From Veillonella criceti (GTDB lineage: Bacteria; Bacillota; Negativicutes; Veillonellales; Veillonellaceae), in NCBI RefSeq assembly GCF_900460315.1, contig NZ_UHIO01000001.1, positions 1,440,501 to 1,504,500 on the forward strand: a stretch of DNA of 64,000 nucleotides, written 5' to 3'. Shown here in pieces: positions 1 to 7,859 of the stretch. Positions within the stretch are counted from its first letter, which is position 1. Each line of letters opens with the position of its first letter. A program made the position numbers and the translations under genes. Under the pieces are notes generated by a model that saw only the letters and a list, made by a program, of their open reading frames with translations, was not told the origin of the DNA and searched no databases.

Positions 1-329
1 ATTAACTTTAATAATAATATCTGCCACGAAGTTGCTTTAGTTACCATAGCCGACCACAAAAGCCATAAAAACTGAAAGATTAAAAATGCAAAACTATATA
101 ATAATAAAGTAAATGTAATACCTCTAGCAAGAAATGATATTAAAAATTTCCCTACCCAAAATAAAAATTTAGTTTCAAAAAATCCCCAATGCATACTTAA
201 CCATGTTTCAAGTATGTTAAATCCATAAAAATATAGCCACAAGAAAAGCAAGCAACCTGCATTTCCCATCAAAAGCAGTAATACAATCTCTTTCAGATCT
301 TGAATCCCTTTCGAATTCCATCTAAACAC
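1..329 (-). CDS. Membrane protein, 3' part beyond the left edge
   Basis: An open minus-strand frame runs from here off the left edge, so the C-terminus is missing. I place the start at the GTG at 327-329 because an AGGAGGG-like ribosome site lies at 341-347; the same frame stays open to an ATG at 378-380. The product begins VFRWNSKGIQDLKEI and then shows at least three strongly hydrophobic stretches separated by short polar loops (for example around LLLLMGNAGCLLFLWLYF and FTLLLYSFAFLIFQFLW). It is therefore probably an integral membrane protein. I do not recognise a family. It is divergent from the secreted-protein gene at 474, and the roughly 140 bases between the two hold both promoters. 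Confidence 0.5.
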   Translation of the reverse strand, partial: MFRWNSKGIQDLKEIVLLLLMGNAGCLLFLWLYFYGFNILETWLSMHWGFFETKFLFWVGKFLISFLARGITFTLLLYSFAFLIFQFLWLLWSAMVTKATSWQILLLKL

Positions 330-473
330 TATGAAGTAACTCCCTCCTATAATACGCACATTTCGAATATTTAATTTCATAAAAATTTCACGTTTCTGCT
401 TTTAAAATGATATACTAAAATTATAATATTTTCAATTTTAAAAGTTTTTATAGTAATGAATGGAGGCTGTATG

Positions 474-1103
474 ATGAAATATTTCAACAAATTTAAATGG
501 ATTCCTTTATTATCATTTGTTTGTTTTCTAAGTTTTACCTCATTAAGTTTCGCTCAAATTACTTACCAAGGCAACTATTCACTCCGTTATCCTGTTTATA
601 AATTTATGGAACCAGAACCTAATACAATCAAAACAAATGATGGTAAAATTACTGCAGAACTCACAGAACACGTATTTTCTTTATATATCAACAAAAAGAT
701 TGCTCAAATCATTCCACTTGAAAATTTTAATAGCGGGCAAGCTCTTATTTCTGCTTTTCATGATGATAAAGCTAATCGAAATTTCTATTCAGTCACAATA
801 ATTAATTTTGGTGCTAAAATGCCAAACCCAACTTATTTATTCACTTCATATCCTAAATCCCCATCCTCTGAGCTTCTAACACTAATAGACACCAAAGACT
901 ATTACAACCCATTTAGCCAAGATAGCGCTCCAAGCTCTAGCTATTTTGCAATTACACCTGATAATCCCAACGTTTTGATTCTTGAACATGTAAAAAATAA
1001 TTATAAAATGCAATATAGATATGCCCTAACCTGGCATGAAAAAGATTTTAAATTTACATATGAAGATCTAGGCTATATGCATGAAGATAGAAATGATTAT
1101 TAA
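474..1103 (+). CDS. Secreted protein of unknown function
   Basis: About 209 residues. The frame opens at 456, but a GGAGG at 462-466 sits 7 bases before the ATG at 474, which makes 474 the best start (471 is possible). The N-terminus is a textbook signal peptide: MKYFNKFK, a hydrophobic core, then SLSFA before Gln, so the protein should be exported, to the periplasm or outer membrane in this organism. The mature part is polar and rich in Tyr, Asn and Pro, with no cysteine pairs, membrane segments or catalytic motif that I recognise. It stands alone and ends at a strong bidirectional terminator. Function unknown. Confidence 0.6.
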   Translation: MKYFNKFKWIPLLSFVCFLSFTSLSFAQITYQGNYSLRYPVYKFMEPEPNTIKTNDGKITAELTEHVFSLYINKKIAQIIPLENFNSGQALISAFHDDKANRNFYSVTIINFGAKMPNPTYLFTSYPKSPSSELLTLIDTKDYYNPFSQDSAPSSSYFAITPDNPNVLILEHVKNNYKMQYRYALTWHEKDFKFTYEDLGYMHEDRNDY

Positions 1104-1140
1104 ACATATATAGCCTATCTTCACAATTCAATAAATATTA

Positions 1141-1178
1141 AAAGGCACTATTATAGAGATTTTATAATAGTGCCTTTT
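1141..1178. terminator. Bidirectional rho-independent terminator
   Basis: Near-perfect hairpin: AAAGGCACTATTATA pairs with TTATAATAGTGCCTTT across a short loop. A-rich and T-rich flanks on both sides let it serve the plus gene ending at 1103 and the minus gene ending at 1217. Confidence 0.85.
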
Positions 1179-1216
1179 AAGTATATATACCAAATAGTCA
1201 AAAACAATTAAACCGC

Positions 1217-2536
1217 TCAATTATCTTCTATCTGAATTTCTTCATCTTTCATGAAATGCTCAAAACTATTAATTGGTGCAAAATCAATATTAATCAAACT
1301 ATAATCATTTTTCTTTCTCCATAATCGTACAGAGTCAGTGCCTTTCTTTTCAAGCCAAGCTCTAGTAACTAAAGTCCTTTCTTTTAACCCTAATACATCT
1401 ATCAATAACCATTGCCCTAATGCAGCTTGGCTATAAGGCTTCCCAGTCTCAGGATCACGTTCTGTTTGACTACCTGATTGAAAGGCCTTCATATTATCTT
1501 GAGTCAGTAAGCCTGGTATAACTTTACCATTAGGTAACTTTAGATTAAATCTTATTTTAAGATTTTTACGCTCTTCCTTTGTAGCATTTTTATATTCTTC
1601 TAAAAATGCTAATATATTTTTACAAAAAAAGTCAGGATATTTTCTATGAAACTCAATTGGAATAGGAATATATACTTCATTTAATGGTCTTAGCCCACCA
1701 TTTTTAGTTTTAGGTGCTGCATTCCATGCATTTAAACCAGATTTTTCAGCTACTTCTCCAGTATCATATGAATATAGTGGCAAATAAGCTTCTACAATTT
1801 CATCCTTTTTTACTACTGAATAAAAATTAATAGAATCAGTATAAAGCACATCATAAGATTGAAGTAAAAAGTCAAATGGATCATCTACAATATTAACATC
1901 AAATGAATTAATAATCTCTGTTCCCGTCGATTCACCATCAAAGTATTGCCAAATTTGGGAGTCGCTAAAAGTAAACCGATATTTCTTATGACCATCAGAC
2001 CAGGAAAAAGAGCTTGATGTTCTACTAAAATCTTTCAAATGGCTTAAATCTACCAAAGGATATACGGTTTCTTGTATCACAAATCTCCCTGCATCTCGCG
2101 TTATGTAATGATAAATATTTTTATCTTCAGAAAGTCCTAGCCGATTATAATCTATTTTCATTCTTTCATTTTTAATTTCTGAAAGTTTATAGGCTAATGC
2201 CTCATCAGACTCAGCTTTTGCAATATCAATTTCATCTTTATAGCGCTTTAACTGCATTACTTTTTGAAAAGACGGCACTGAGTTCATCCATGTTTTTAAA
2301 CCAATACCGATACGCTCACTACCAAATACAGATAAAATATCATGAGGCGTGTTTCCTATATCAACATTCTCACTTTTAAATACTTTTGCATAAATAGTTT
2401 CTTGAAATTTAGAGTCTAAGTATGGTATGGGATCCCCATGCTTTTGTCTAAACAAGTTAGACAAAGCTCCATAAATTTGTAAATATTTTATATATTCATC
2501 TTGTTCTTCCTTTGAGTATTTTTCCCATATAGACAT
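1217..2536 (-). CDS. Restriction endonuclease-like protein, copy 1
   Basis: 439 residues, starting 36 bases after the cytosine methyltransferase gene and preceded by GGGGG, so it is probably the endonuclease partner of a type II R-M system. It is homologous along its length to the 398-residue protein at 5976-7172. Shared blocks are GIGLKT[WF] followed by FQK (residues ~75-95), NER, IYHxITR (~140), an xDPF[DE]FLL block (~220) and SGLNxWNA...NEVYIPIP (~265-295), then LPNxK and LGxW[IL]xxDVL near the end. The C-terminal SGLN/NEVYIPIP part resembles the B3-like DNA-binding domain of NgoFVII/BfiI-type enzymes. The N-terminal GIGLKT block may carry a PD-(D/E)xK-like lysine, but no complete active-site motif is clear. 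Cleavage activity and target are unknown. Confidence 0.65.
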   Translation of the reverse strand: MSIWEKYSKEEQDEYIKYLQIYGALSNLFRQKHGDPIPYLDSKFQETIYAKVFKSENVDIGNTPHDILSVFGSERIGIGLKTWMNSVPSFQKVMQLKRYKDEIDIAKAESDEALAYKLSEIKNERMKIDYNRLGLSEDKNIYHYITRDAGRFVIQETVYPLVDLSHLKDFSRTSSSFSWSDGHKKYRFTFSDSQIWQYFDGESTGTEIINSFDVNIVDDPFDFLLQSYDVLYTDSINFYSVVKKDEIVEAYLPLYSYDTGEVAEKSGLNAWNAAPKTKNGGLRPLNEVYIPIPIEFHRKYPDFFCKNILAFLEEYKNATKEERKNLKIRFNLKLPNGKVIPGLLTQDNMKAFQSGSQTERDPETGKPYSQAALGQWLLIDVLGLKERTLVTRAWLEKKGTDSVRLWRKKNDYSLINIDFAPINSFEHFMKDEEIQIEDN

Positions 2537-2571
2537 ACTATTCCCCCTTTAAACCTTATGCTAAATACCAA

Positions 2572-3789
2572 CTATATAATACTATAAAATTCTTGACTGC
2601 CTTTTTTTCTAATCAGCTTAAGATATTCAGAATCATCTAGAACCTTTAACTCATCATTATATAACTCAATTTTTCTTAAAGCCTCTTCATAAGTTGTTGC
2701 AATATCTTTAATATAAGATTCACCTTCAAATTGCCCATTTATTTTTGTATATATAATAGAAAATGGAGCTTCCCTTGTAAATACTAACTCTCTATTAGCA
2801 TTATTAAGCGCATAAGCAATATTATTAGCAATCCGTCTAATAACAGGAACTACAACACTATTTCCTGCTTGCTTATAAAGTTGTCCATTAGATACTTCTT
2901 CTGGTAATTTAAAACTCTTAGGATATCCTTGAACATTAAAAGTTTCCTTAGGTGTTAATTTACGGATTTCTCCATTATCCGTAAGTATCAAAGGTACATT
3001 ATGTCCACCTGTCCCCATATTAGCAGTTAATGTTGGAACCACTCCATTTTTATTCTCTCTAACATATTGTCTCCGCCATTGATAAACTGTATTTTGACTG
3101 ATAATGCTTCTTTTTAATTCGTCAAAAAAACCTTGCTTATTTTCTCTATAGTAGTAAATTTCATCTTCCTTTTTTTTAAAATCTATTACATCCTTAAGTG
3201 TTTTATCTAATTCTATTTTTTCAGGAAACAAGAATAAATCATAAGCTACTTTATTATCAAAGCCAACTATATAAATACGCTCTCTATTTTGTGGAATATT
3301 TCCATAATCTTTACCATTTAATACTTTCCACTTTATAAAATAGTTATTTTTAGTTAATGCTTCGCGAATAACTTTAAACGTATTTCCATGATCATGTGAC
3401 ACCATATTTTTTACATTCTCAATAAAAATTGCTTTAGGACGTCTATGTTCAATCATCCGCAATAATTCAAAAAATAAGTCTCCTCTAGCATCTTTAAAGC
3501 CTTTTCTATAGCCGGCTACACTAAATGCTTGACAAGGAAATCCTCCAACAATAATATCTGTATCTTCACTACCAATATCTCTAGGGTCAACATCATGAAT
3601 ATCTCTTCCATCTAAATTAATCTCTGGATAATTCAAACTATAAGTCATTCTAGCAAACTTATCAAATTCATTGGCATACACCACTCTGAACTCGTTGGTT
3701 TGTTCAAATCCCAACTCAATTCCCCCAACACCACTAAAAAATGCTGCAACATTGTACTTGTGCTTGGCAGAACTTACAGAATTTGTCAT
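2572..3789 (-). CDS. DNA (cytosine-5-)-methyltransferase
   Basis: 405 residues with all main C5-methyltransferase motifs: I (FSGVGGIELGF, 18-28, SAM binding), IV (GGFPCQAFSVAG, catalytic Cys86), VI (ENVKN, 124-128), VIII (QNRERIYIVG, ~167-176), a target-recognition region around NGVVPTLTANMGTGGHNV, and IX/X (LTPKETFNVQGYP...AGNSVVVPV). It transfers a methyl group from SAM to C5 of cytosine within the system's recognition site. A tail of about 75 residues after motif X is longer than usual. The start has a good AAGGAGG. It is followed at 36 bases by an endonuclease-like gene. An A8 tract on the coding strand (3170-3177) could allow slippage. Specificity cannot be read from the sequence. Confidence 0.93.
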   Translation of the reverse strand: MTNSVSSAKHKYNVAAFFSGVGGIELGFEQTNEFRVVYANEFDKFARMTYSLNYPEINLDGRDIHDVDPRDIGSEDTDIIVGGFPCQAFSVAGYRKGFKDARGDLFFELLRMIEHRRPKAIFIENVKNMVSHDHGNTFKVIREALTKNNYFIKWKVLNGKDYGNIPQNRERIYIVGFDNKVAYDLFLFPEKIELDKTLKDVIDFKKKEDEIYYYRENKQGFFDELKRSIISQNTVYQWRRQYVRENKNGVVPTLTANMGTGGHNVPLILTDNGEIRKLTPKETFNVQGYPKSFKLPEEVSNGQLYKQAGNSVVVPVIRRIANNIAYALNNANRELVFTREAPFSIIYTKINGQFEGESYIKDIATTYEEALRKIELYNDELKVLDDSEYLKLIRKKGSQEFYSII

Positions 3790-3900
3790 GTAATAACCTC
3801 CTTTTATTATTTAACTAGTATACCATGAATAGAACATACTAGCTAATACATAAAGGTCTAAAATACTAATGGGCTGTAACGAAATACAACTCCTGAAATA

Positions 3901-3946
3901 AATAATGCGGTTTGAAGATATAAAAGTGTCTTCGAACCGCATTATT
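3901..3946. terminator. Hairpin inside the left IS end
   Basis: AATAATGCGGTTTGAAGA pairs with TCTTCGAACCGCATTATT, with one G-T pair and a 10-base loop. It lies between the IS end and the transposase gene and probably blocks read-through from neighbouring genes. Confidence 0.7.
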
Positions 3947-3962
3947 TCTATATTTATATAAG

Positions 3963-3988
3963 AAAAAAGGCCCCAAAGGGCCTTTTTT
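3963..3988 (+). terminator. Terminator directly upstream of the transposase
   Basis: AAAAAAGGCCC and GGGCCTTTTTT form an 11-bp stem with a T-run, ending only about 6 bases before the transposase -10 element. External transcripts entering the IS should stop here. Confidence 0.8.
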
Positions 3989-3990
3989 GT

Positions 3991-3999
3991 TGGTATAAT
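3991..3999 (+). promoter_or_regulatory. Transposase extended -10 promoter
   Basis: TGG followed by TATAAT (3994-3999) forms an extended -10. The ATG follows 6 bases later, so transcription would begin at or next to the start codon. There is no room for a ribosome-binding site, implying a leaderless mRNA. Confidence 0.5.
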
Positions 4000-4005
4000 T
4001 AATTT

Positions 4006-5616
4006 ATGAACAAAAACCATATCCAACACGGTAATTATACTAAAATTTCAGGTTTTCGCCAAGTAGTTTTATCTTTGGATTATGGCGTTCGGATTGGACC
4101 TAATGAGCCGGTGAGATTACTGGATGCTGTATTGGAGGAACTAGATTATACAAAGTTACAGCATCTCTATTCTTCAAAAGGAAGAAAATCTTTAGTACCA
4201 CCATCTATTTTGTTTAAAATCTATGTATATGCCATGACCGAAGGCATTGTATCTGTTCGTAAAATTGCAGAACAATGTACTAAAAATGTTCACTATATGT
4301 GGTTATTACAGGGGTATCCAACACCCTCACATATGGTATTTCATCGATTTTTCAAGCGACTAACTATTGAAGTATTGCAAGATTTGTTTACACAACTAAT
4401 TGAAACACTGAGCCAAGTAGATAGTATAGATTTTTCAGAAGTATTTATTGATGGAACTAAATGGGAGGCTTATGCCAATAAATATAGTTTTGTATGGAAA
4501 AAAGCGATTCTAAAACATGCGGCTAAACTTCCAGAAAAGTTAAACATACTACAGGATAAAGTGGCTACTGAACTTCAATGTGATAAGGTAACATCATTGA
4601 CTAATGATGAACTTTTAGTCTATCTAGAGAAAGAAATTATCAGACAACAAATTCAATTTGTACATGGTTCAGGTAAGCGTAAGCATACATTACAACGCTT
4701 ATTCGAAGAGTGTGTAGCCATTCGTAACAAGCGTATGGAGTATGATGAAGCATTACAAATATTAGGGAGTCGAAATAGTTATTCAAAAACAGATGCTGAC
4801 GCTACCTTTATGCGATTAAAAGAAGACCATATGCTAAATGGTCAATTAAAACCTGCGTATAATGTGCAATTAGCCGTTCATAGTGAATACATTGTGGGTG
4901 TTGGTGTATTTCCTAATCCTACAGATACAAAGACGTTAATCCCGTTTATGAAACAATTAGAATCTCAGTACAAACAGAAATTTCAATATATAGTAGCGGA
5001 TGCTGGTTATGACAGTAATGAAAATTTATCTTGGTTGTTAGCACATGACTACAAAACATGTATAAAACCAAGTAACTACGAACGAAGTAAGACTAAACGA
5101 TACCGCGAAGACATAGGTCGTGCAGAAAATATGGCGTATGATGAGGTAAGTGATAGTTTTACCTGCGCTAAAGGGCGTAAATTACACTTTCAACGTATTA
5201 GAAAAAGTAAAAGTAAAACAGGATTTGTCTATGAAAGTAGAGTCTACTGTTGCGAAACATGCAATTATTGTGGATTACGTAACCAGTGCCAAAAAGCATA
5301 TTATGGAGTACAACCTAAACGTAACAAAACACTTTATATTTCAACAGATTACCAAGCAATGCTAGCAAAAAACAATGAGGTCTTTAACAGCCCGTTAGGA
5401 ACACGGCTTCGTGTTAATCGCTCCATTCAAGTTGAAGGCGTATTCGGTGTACTAAAAGAAGATATGATGTACAAACGCTTTCGACATCGAGGGAAAGATA
5501 ATGTGGAAAAAGATCTTTTACTAATGGCGTTTGGTTTCAATCTAATGAAGTTACATAACCGAATACAAAAAGGCCGGTTAGGTCAGCGTTTATTTGAATT
5601 AAAAACCGTTGCATAA
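4006..5616 (+). CDS. IS1182-family DDE transposase
   Basis: 536 residues, full length for the family. The N-terminal ~150 residues (GFRQVVLSLDYGVRIGP...PSHMVFHRFF) are the DUF772-type DNA-binding part. The DDE catalytic residues lie in FIDGTKWEAYANKYSFVWKK, IVADAGYDSNENL and VEGVFGVLKEDMMYKRFRHRG. A cysteine cluster (CCETCNYCGLRNQC, ~420) is typical of IS1182 transposases. It catalyses cut-and-paste movement of the element. No frameshift or internal stop is seen, so it is probably active. No ribosome site precedes the ATG; translation is probably leaderless. The opposite-strand neighbours are unrelated host genes. Confidence 0.93.
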   Translation: MNKNHIQHGNYTKISGFRQVVLSLDYGVRIGPNEPVRLLDAVLEELDYTKLQHLYSSKGRKSLVPPSILFKIYVYAMTEGIVSVRKIAEQCTKNVHYMWLLQGYPTPSHMVFHRFFKRLTIEVLQDLFTQLIETLSQVDSIDFSEVFIDGTKWEAYANKYSFVWKKAILKHAAKLPEKLNILQDKVATELQCDKVTSLTNDELLVYLEKEIIRQQIQFVHGSGKRKHTLQRLFEECVAIRNKRMEYDEALQILGSRNSYSKTDADATFMRLKEDHMLNGQLKPAYNVQLAVHSEYIVGVGVFPNPTDTKTLIPFMKQLESQYKQKFQYIVADAGYDSNENLSWLLAHDYKTCIKPSNYERSKTKRYREDIGRAENMAYDEVSDSFTCAKGRKLHFQRIRKSKSKTGFVYESRVYCCETCNYCGLRNQCQKAYYGVQPKRNKTLYISTDYQAMLAKNNEVFNSPLGTRLRVNRSIQVEGVFGVLKEDMMYKRFRHRGKDNVEKDLLLMAFGFNLMKLHNRIQKGRLGQRLFELKTVA

Positions 5617-5667
5617 TTATATTTAAAATAGCTTTGTTGAAAGCTTATTTAAGTGCGTCTAAAAACT

Positions 5668-5718
5668 AACACCAAGACTTCTTTGAAGACATCAGTATCT
5701 CAAAGAAGTCTTGGTGTT
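5668..5718. terminator. Hairpin inside the right IS end
   Basis: A perfect 19-bp stem, AACACCAAGACTTCTTTGA paired with its complement, 13-base loop. It follows the transposase gene and probably ends its transcript and stops antisense entry from the right. Confidence 0.75.
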
Positions 5719-5730
5719 AAAAAGAAAAAA

Positions 5731-5777
5731 GGGCTGTAACGTAAATGCCGGATAAAATCCACATTTCGTTACAGCCC
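5731..5777. repeat. CTGTAAC/GTTACAG hairpin at the right IS end
   Basis: GGGCTGTAACG(T)AAATG pairs with CATTTCGTTACAGCCC; the right arm is the terminal repeat of the IS. The whole 47-base hairpin resembles the one at 22807-22861, including matching loop-side bases (CGGAT/AATCC against CGGAAT/AATCC). It is therefore a repeat family and not just an IS end. Confidence 0.7.
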
Positions 5778-5975
5778 CTTAGTAAAAACTTTCCTTTAAA
5801 ATTTTTTATTCAAAGTTTTTAACAAACTCATATATTAATAGAAATAAACACTGAAGATACCCCTTAATACAACTTCCTGCATATTTATTATAAATCCTAT
5901 TGAATCAGATTTGTAAAATACTATCTCTACATTACCAATCTATCCAATGCCTAAAATAAATTATTTCTCTAAAAC

Positions 5976-7172
5976 TCAATATAAGCTAGCTCTATACTTA
6001 TCATAAAACTCCTCAAAACTACCTGTTTTTAAAAAATCTAATGTAAATGTTCCGTCTTTTAATTTTGATAATTGTACACTATCAATCCCTATTACATCAA
6101 GAGTTTCTTTAGTCACCAATTCTCCCTTAGAAACTCGTAAAACATCTCTCAATATCCATCTTCCTAAATCCTGATTAGGATTACTCATTAATGCTTTTCC
6201 ACCCTCTTGGGTAACTCTAACACTTAAAACTTTTTTATTCGGTAGTACTACTGAAAAGGGATTTGTTTTATGTTCTATATTATTATATGGAAAAAAATTA
6301 GGTTTATATACATGAATCCAAGATGGAATTGGAATATAAACTTCATTTTCCGCTCTTTTACGACCACCAGCATTCCATTGATTTAATCCTGATCTCTGAG
6401 GTACATTTTTATCTCTAGAACTATATAACGGCAAAATTATATAATCAACGATATTTTTCTCTAAAATGTTATTATTTTCAAATATATCCTGAAAATTAAT
6501 TTCTTTTTTATATTTTTTCGAGTTACTTGACAACAAAAATTCGAAAGGATCTTTTAAAATATTAATATTAAATCCATAAACTAAATCTTTTTCTTTAGTG
6601 AAAAAACGTTTTAGCAAAGTACTTTTTGATAAATTAAATGTATATTCATGCTGATTATCAGTAAATCGAATTATTGTAGCCTTCTTCTCTAAAATCTTTA
6701 TAGAAGATGTATCAATTAAATCCATATGTTCTTCAAATATACCCATATATCGCTCTTTTCGTGTAATTACATGGTAAATCATATCCTCTAAACTGCACAT
6801 CCTCATAGTAGCCAATATTCGTTCATTTCTCATATCAGAAACCTTTGAAATAAGTGCTTTAGGAGAAAGACCTTTAAATAAATAAGATTCACGATTAAAT
6901 TCTGCAATTTTTTGAAATGTAGCGCCATTATTATGTAAAAAAGTTTTTAAGCCTATTCCTAATCTATCCTTACCAGCATCAGCGGAAATATCACTTCGAG
7001 AAAAATTATTGGCATTAAATGCTTTACAAAATATATTTTCCATTAACCTATAATATAAAAAAGGATTCTCACTAACTGTAAATAAATTAGACAATGAGCC
7101 AGTAATTGATAATAACTGAATATAAAGTTTTCTCTCATCTGAACTTTGATTATTAAAAAAAAGTTGCCCCAT
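5976..7172 (-). CDS. Restriction endonuclease-like protein, copy 2
   Basis: 398 residues. The start is the ATG at 7172, behind AGGTGA; the frame extends to a GTG inside that ribosome site. It is homologous to the protein at 1217-2536: GKDRLGIGLKTFL...FQKIAEFN (~65-95), NERI, MIYHVITR, KDPFEFLLS, then SGLNQWNAGGRKRAENEVYIPIP (~260-285), LPNKK and LGRWILRDVL. The C-terminal block looks like a B3-like DNA-binding domain as in NgoFVII/BfiI-type restriction enzymes; the N-terminal half should hold the nuclease. It lies 43 bases after the RloC-like gene, and the IS now separates it from the methyltransferase. An 8-base T tract at codons 3-6 could slip. It could be the second subunit of a heterodimeric enzyme, a duplicate, or a separate enzyme. 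Confidence 0.6.
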   Translation of the reverse strand: MGQLFFNNQSSDERKLYIQLLSITGSLSNLFTVSENPFLYYRLMENIFCKAFNANNFSRSDISADAGKDRLGIGLKTFLHNNGATFQKIAEFNRESYLFKGLSPKALISKVSDMRNERILATMRMCSLEDMIYHVITRKERYMGIFEEHMDLIDTSSIKILEKKATIIRFTDNQHEYTFNLSKSTLLKRFFTKEKDLVYGFNINILKDPFEFLLSSNSKKYKKEINFQDIFENNNILEKNIVDYIILPLYSSRDKNVPQRSGLNQWNAGGRKRAENEVYIPIPSWIHVYKPNFFPYNNIEHKTNPFSVVLPNKKVLSVRVTQEGGKALMSNPNQDLGRWILRDVLRVSKGELVTKETLDVIGIDSVQLSKLKDGTFTLDFLKTGSFEEFYDKYRASLY

Positions 7173-7224
7173 AAAAATCACCTAATATTCTTACTTTCAC
7201 TTATATACTATATAAACTATGACA

Positions 7225-7845
7225 CTAAATATTTAGATCATCCATATACTTATTATAATGTGCCTCTGCATCATTTTGTTTAAAAGCTTCTCTCATTAAA
7301 TTAATAATAGTCTTTTTATTCAGAGCACTTAAATCTGCACTAAAATCATCAATACCATGAGAATTAACATCAAAATATTTTTTAGTACCTTCAACTTTTT
7401 CATAAAAACTTTTAAGCCCAATATTATTAAATTTTACAAATGTTTCTATAATTCTACGAATTGGATTTAATAACATAAATGGTTTTGCTTCCTCTGCTCT
7501 ATACAGAAACTTCAACTCACTCCACAACATCTCATAACTAGATTTAAAATCTTGTTCACTATTTTCTATTTTTATAATATTTGTTTTAAAATCAGTCTTT
7601 ACTAATCTATAAAATCCATTTTTATTATATGAATTTGATAGCTTATTATGTAATAAATTAACGTAAAAGTGTGTATTATGTGTAAATATAAAAATTATAT
7701 CTTCTTTATTTTCTTTTATAAGTTTTTGTAATTTTTCAATTATCAAATATTGTAGAGTGTCATCATTTGAACTCATAGGATCATCAAAAACTATTATACG
7801 TTTTTTATGAGGATCATATAAAGTCACATCTTTTAATTGTTCCAA
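7225..7845 (-). pseudogene. RloC/PrrC-like ATPase, 3' fragment after a frameshift
   Basis: 206 residues in a frame shifted relative to the upstream part at 7860-9368; the intact gene would span 7225-9368. It holds the Walker B block (RIIVFDDPMSSND, residues 16-28) and the H-loop (FTHN, 54-57) that complete the ABC-type ATPase. The C-terminal region has R130xxxE134 and H163 (in NSHG). In the PrrC and RloC anticodon nucleases an RxxxE...H triad with similar spacing forms the tRNase active site. The assignment as a tRNA anticodon nuclease rests on that motif and on the neighbouring R-M genes. Restarting translation at the ATG at 7845 would yield a protein with no Walker A, so this piece alone should not bind ATP. 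Confidence 0.6.
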
Positions 7846-7859
7846 AAAATATAAAAATG

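Larger units (their letters stand above)
3871..5777 (+). mobile_element. IS1182-family insertion sequence
   Basis: A 1.9-kb element with identical 15-base inverted ends: GGGCTGTAACGAAAT at 3871-3885 and its reverse complement at 5763-5777. It carries one transposase gene, and has hairpins inside both ends (3901-3946, 3963-3988, 5668-5718 and 5731-5777). The flanks CTAA (left) and TTAG (right) are complementary rather than a direct duplication, which would fit insertion at a palindromic or stem-loop target. It splits the minus-strand defence operon between the two endonuclease-like genes. Boundaries come from the inverted repeats only. Confidence 0.85.

Noticed and set aside
3811-4029. A 72-codon minus-strand frame at the left IS end
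   Set aside because: It runs through the IS end and two hairpins, with no ribosome site or family resemblance.
5731-5777. Reading the two CTGTAAC arms at the right end as a second, nested IS end
   Set aside because: The arms pair with each other and match a hairpin at 22807 unrelated to any transposase, so a hairpin repeat is simpler.
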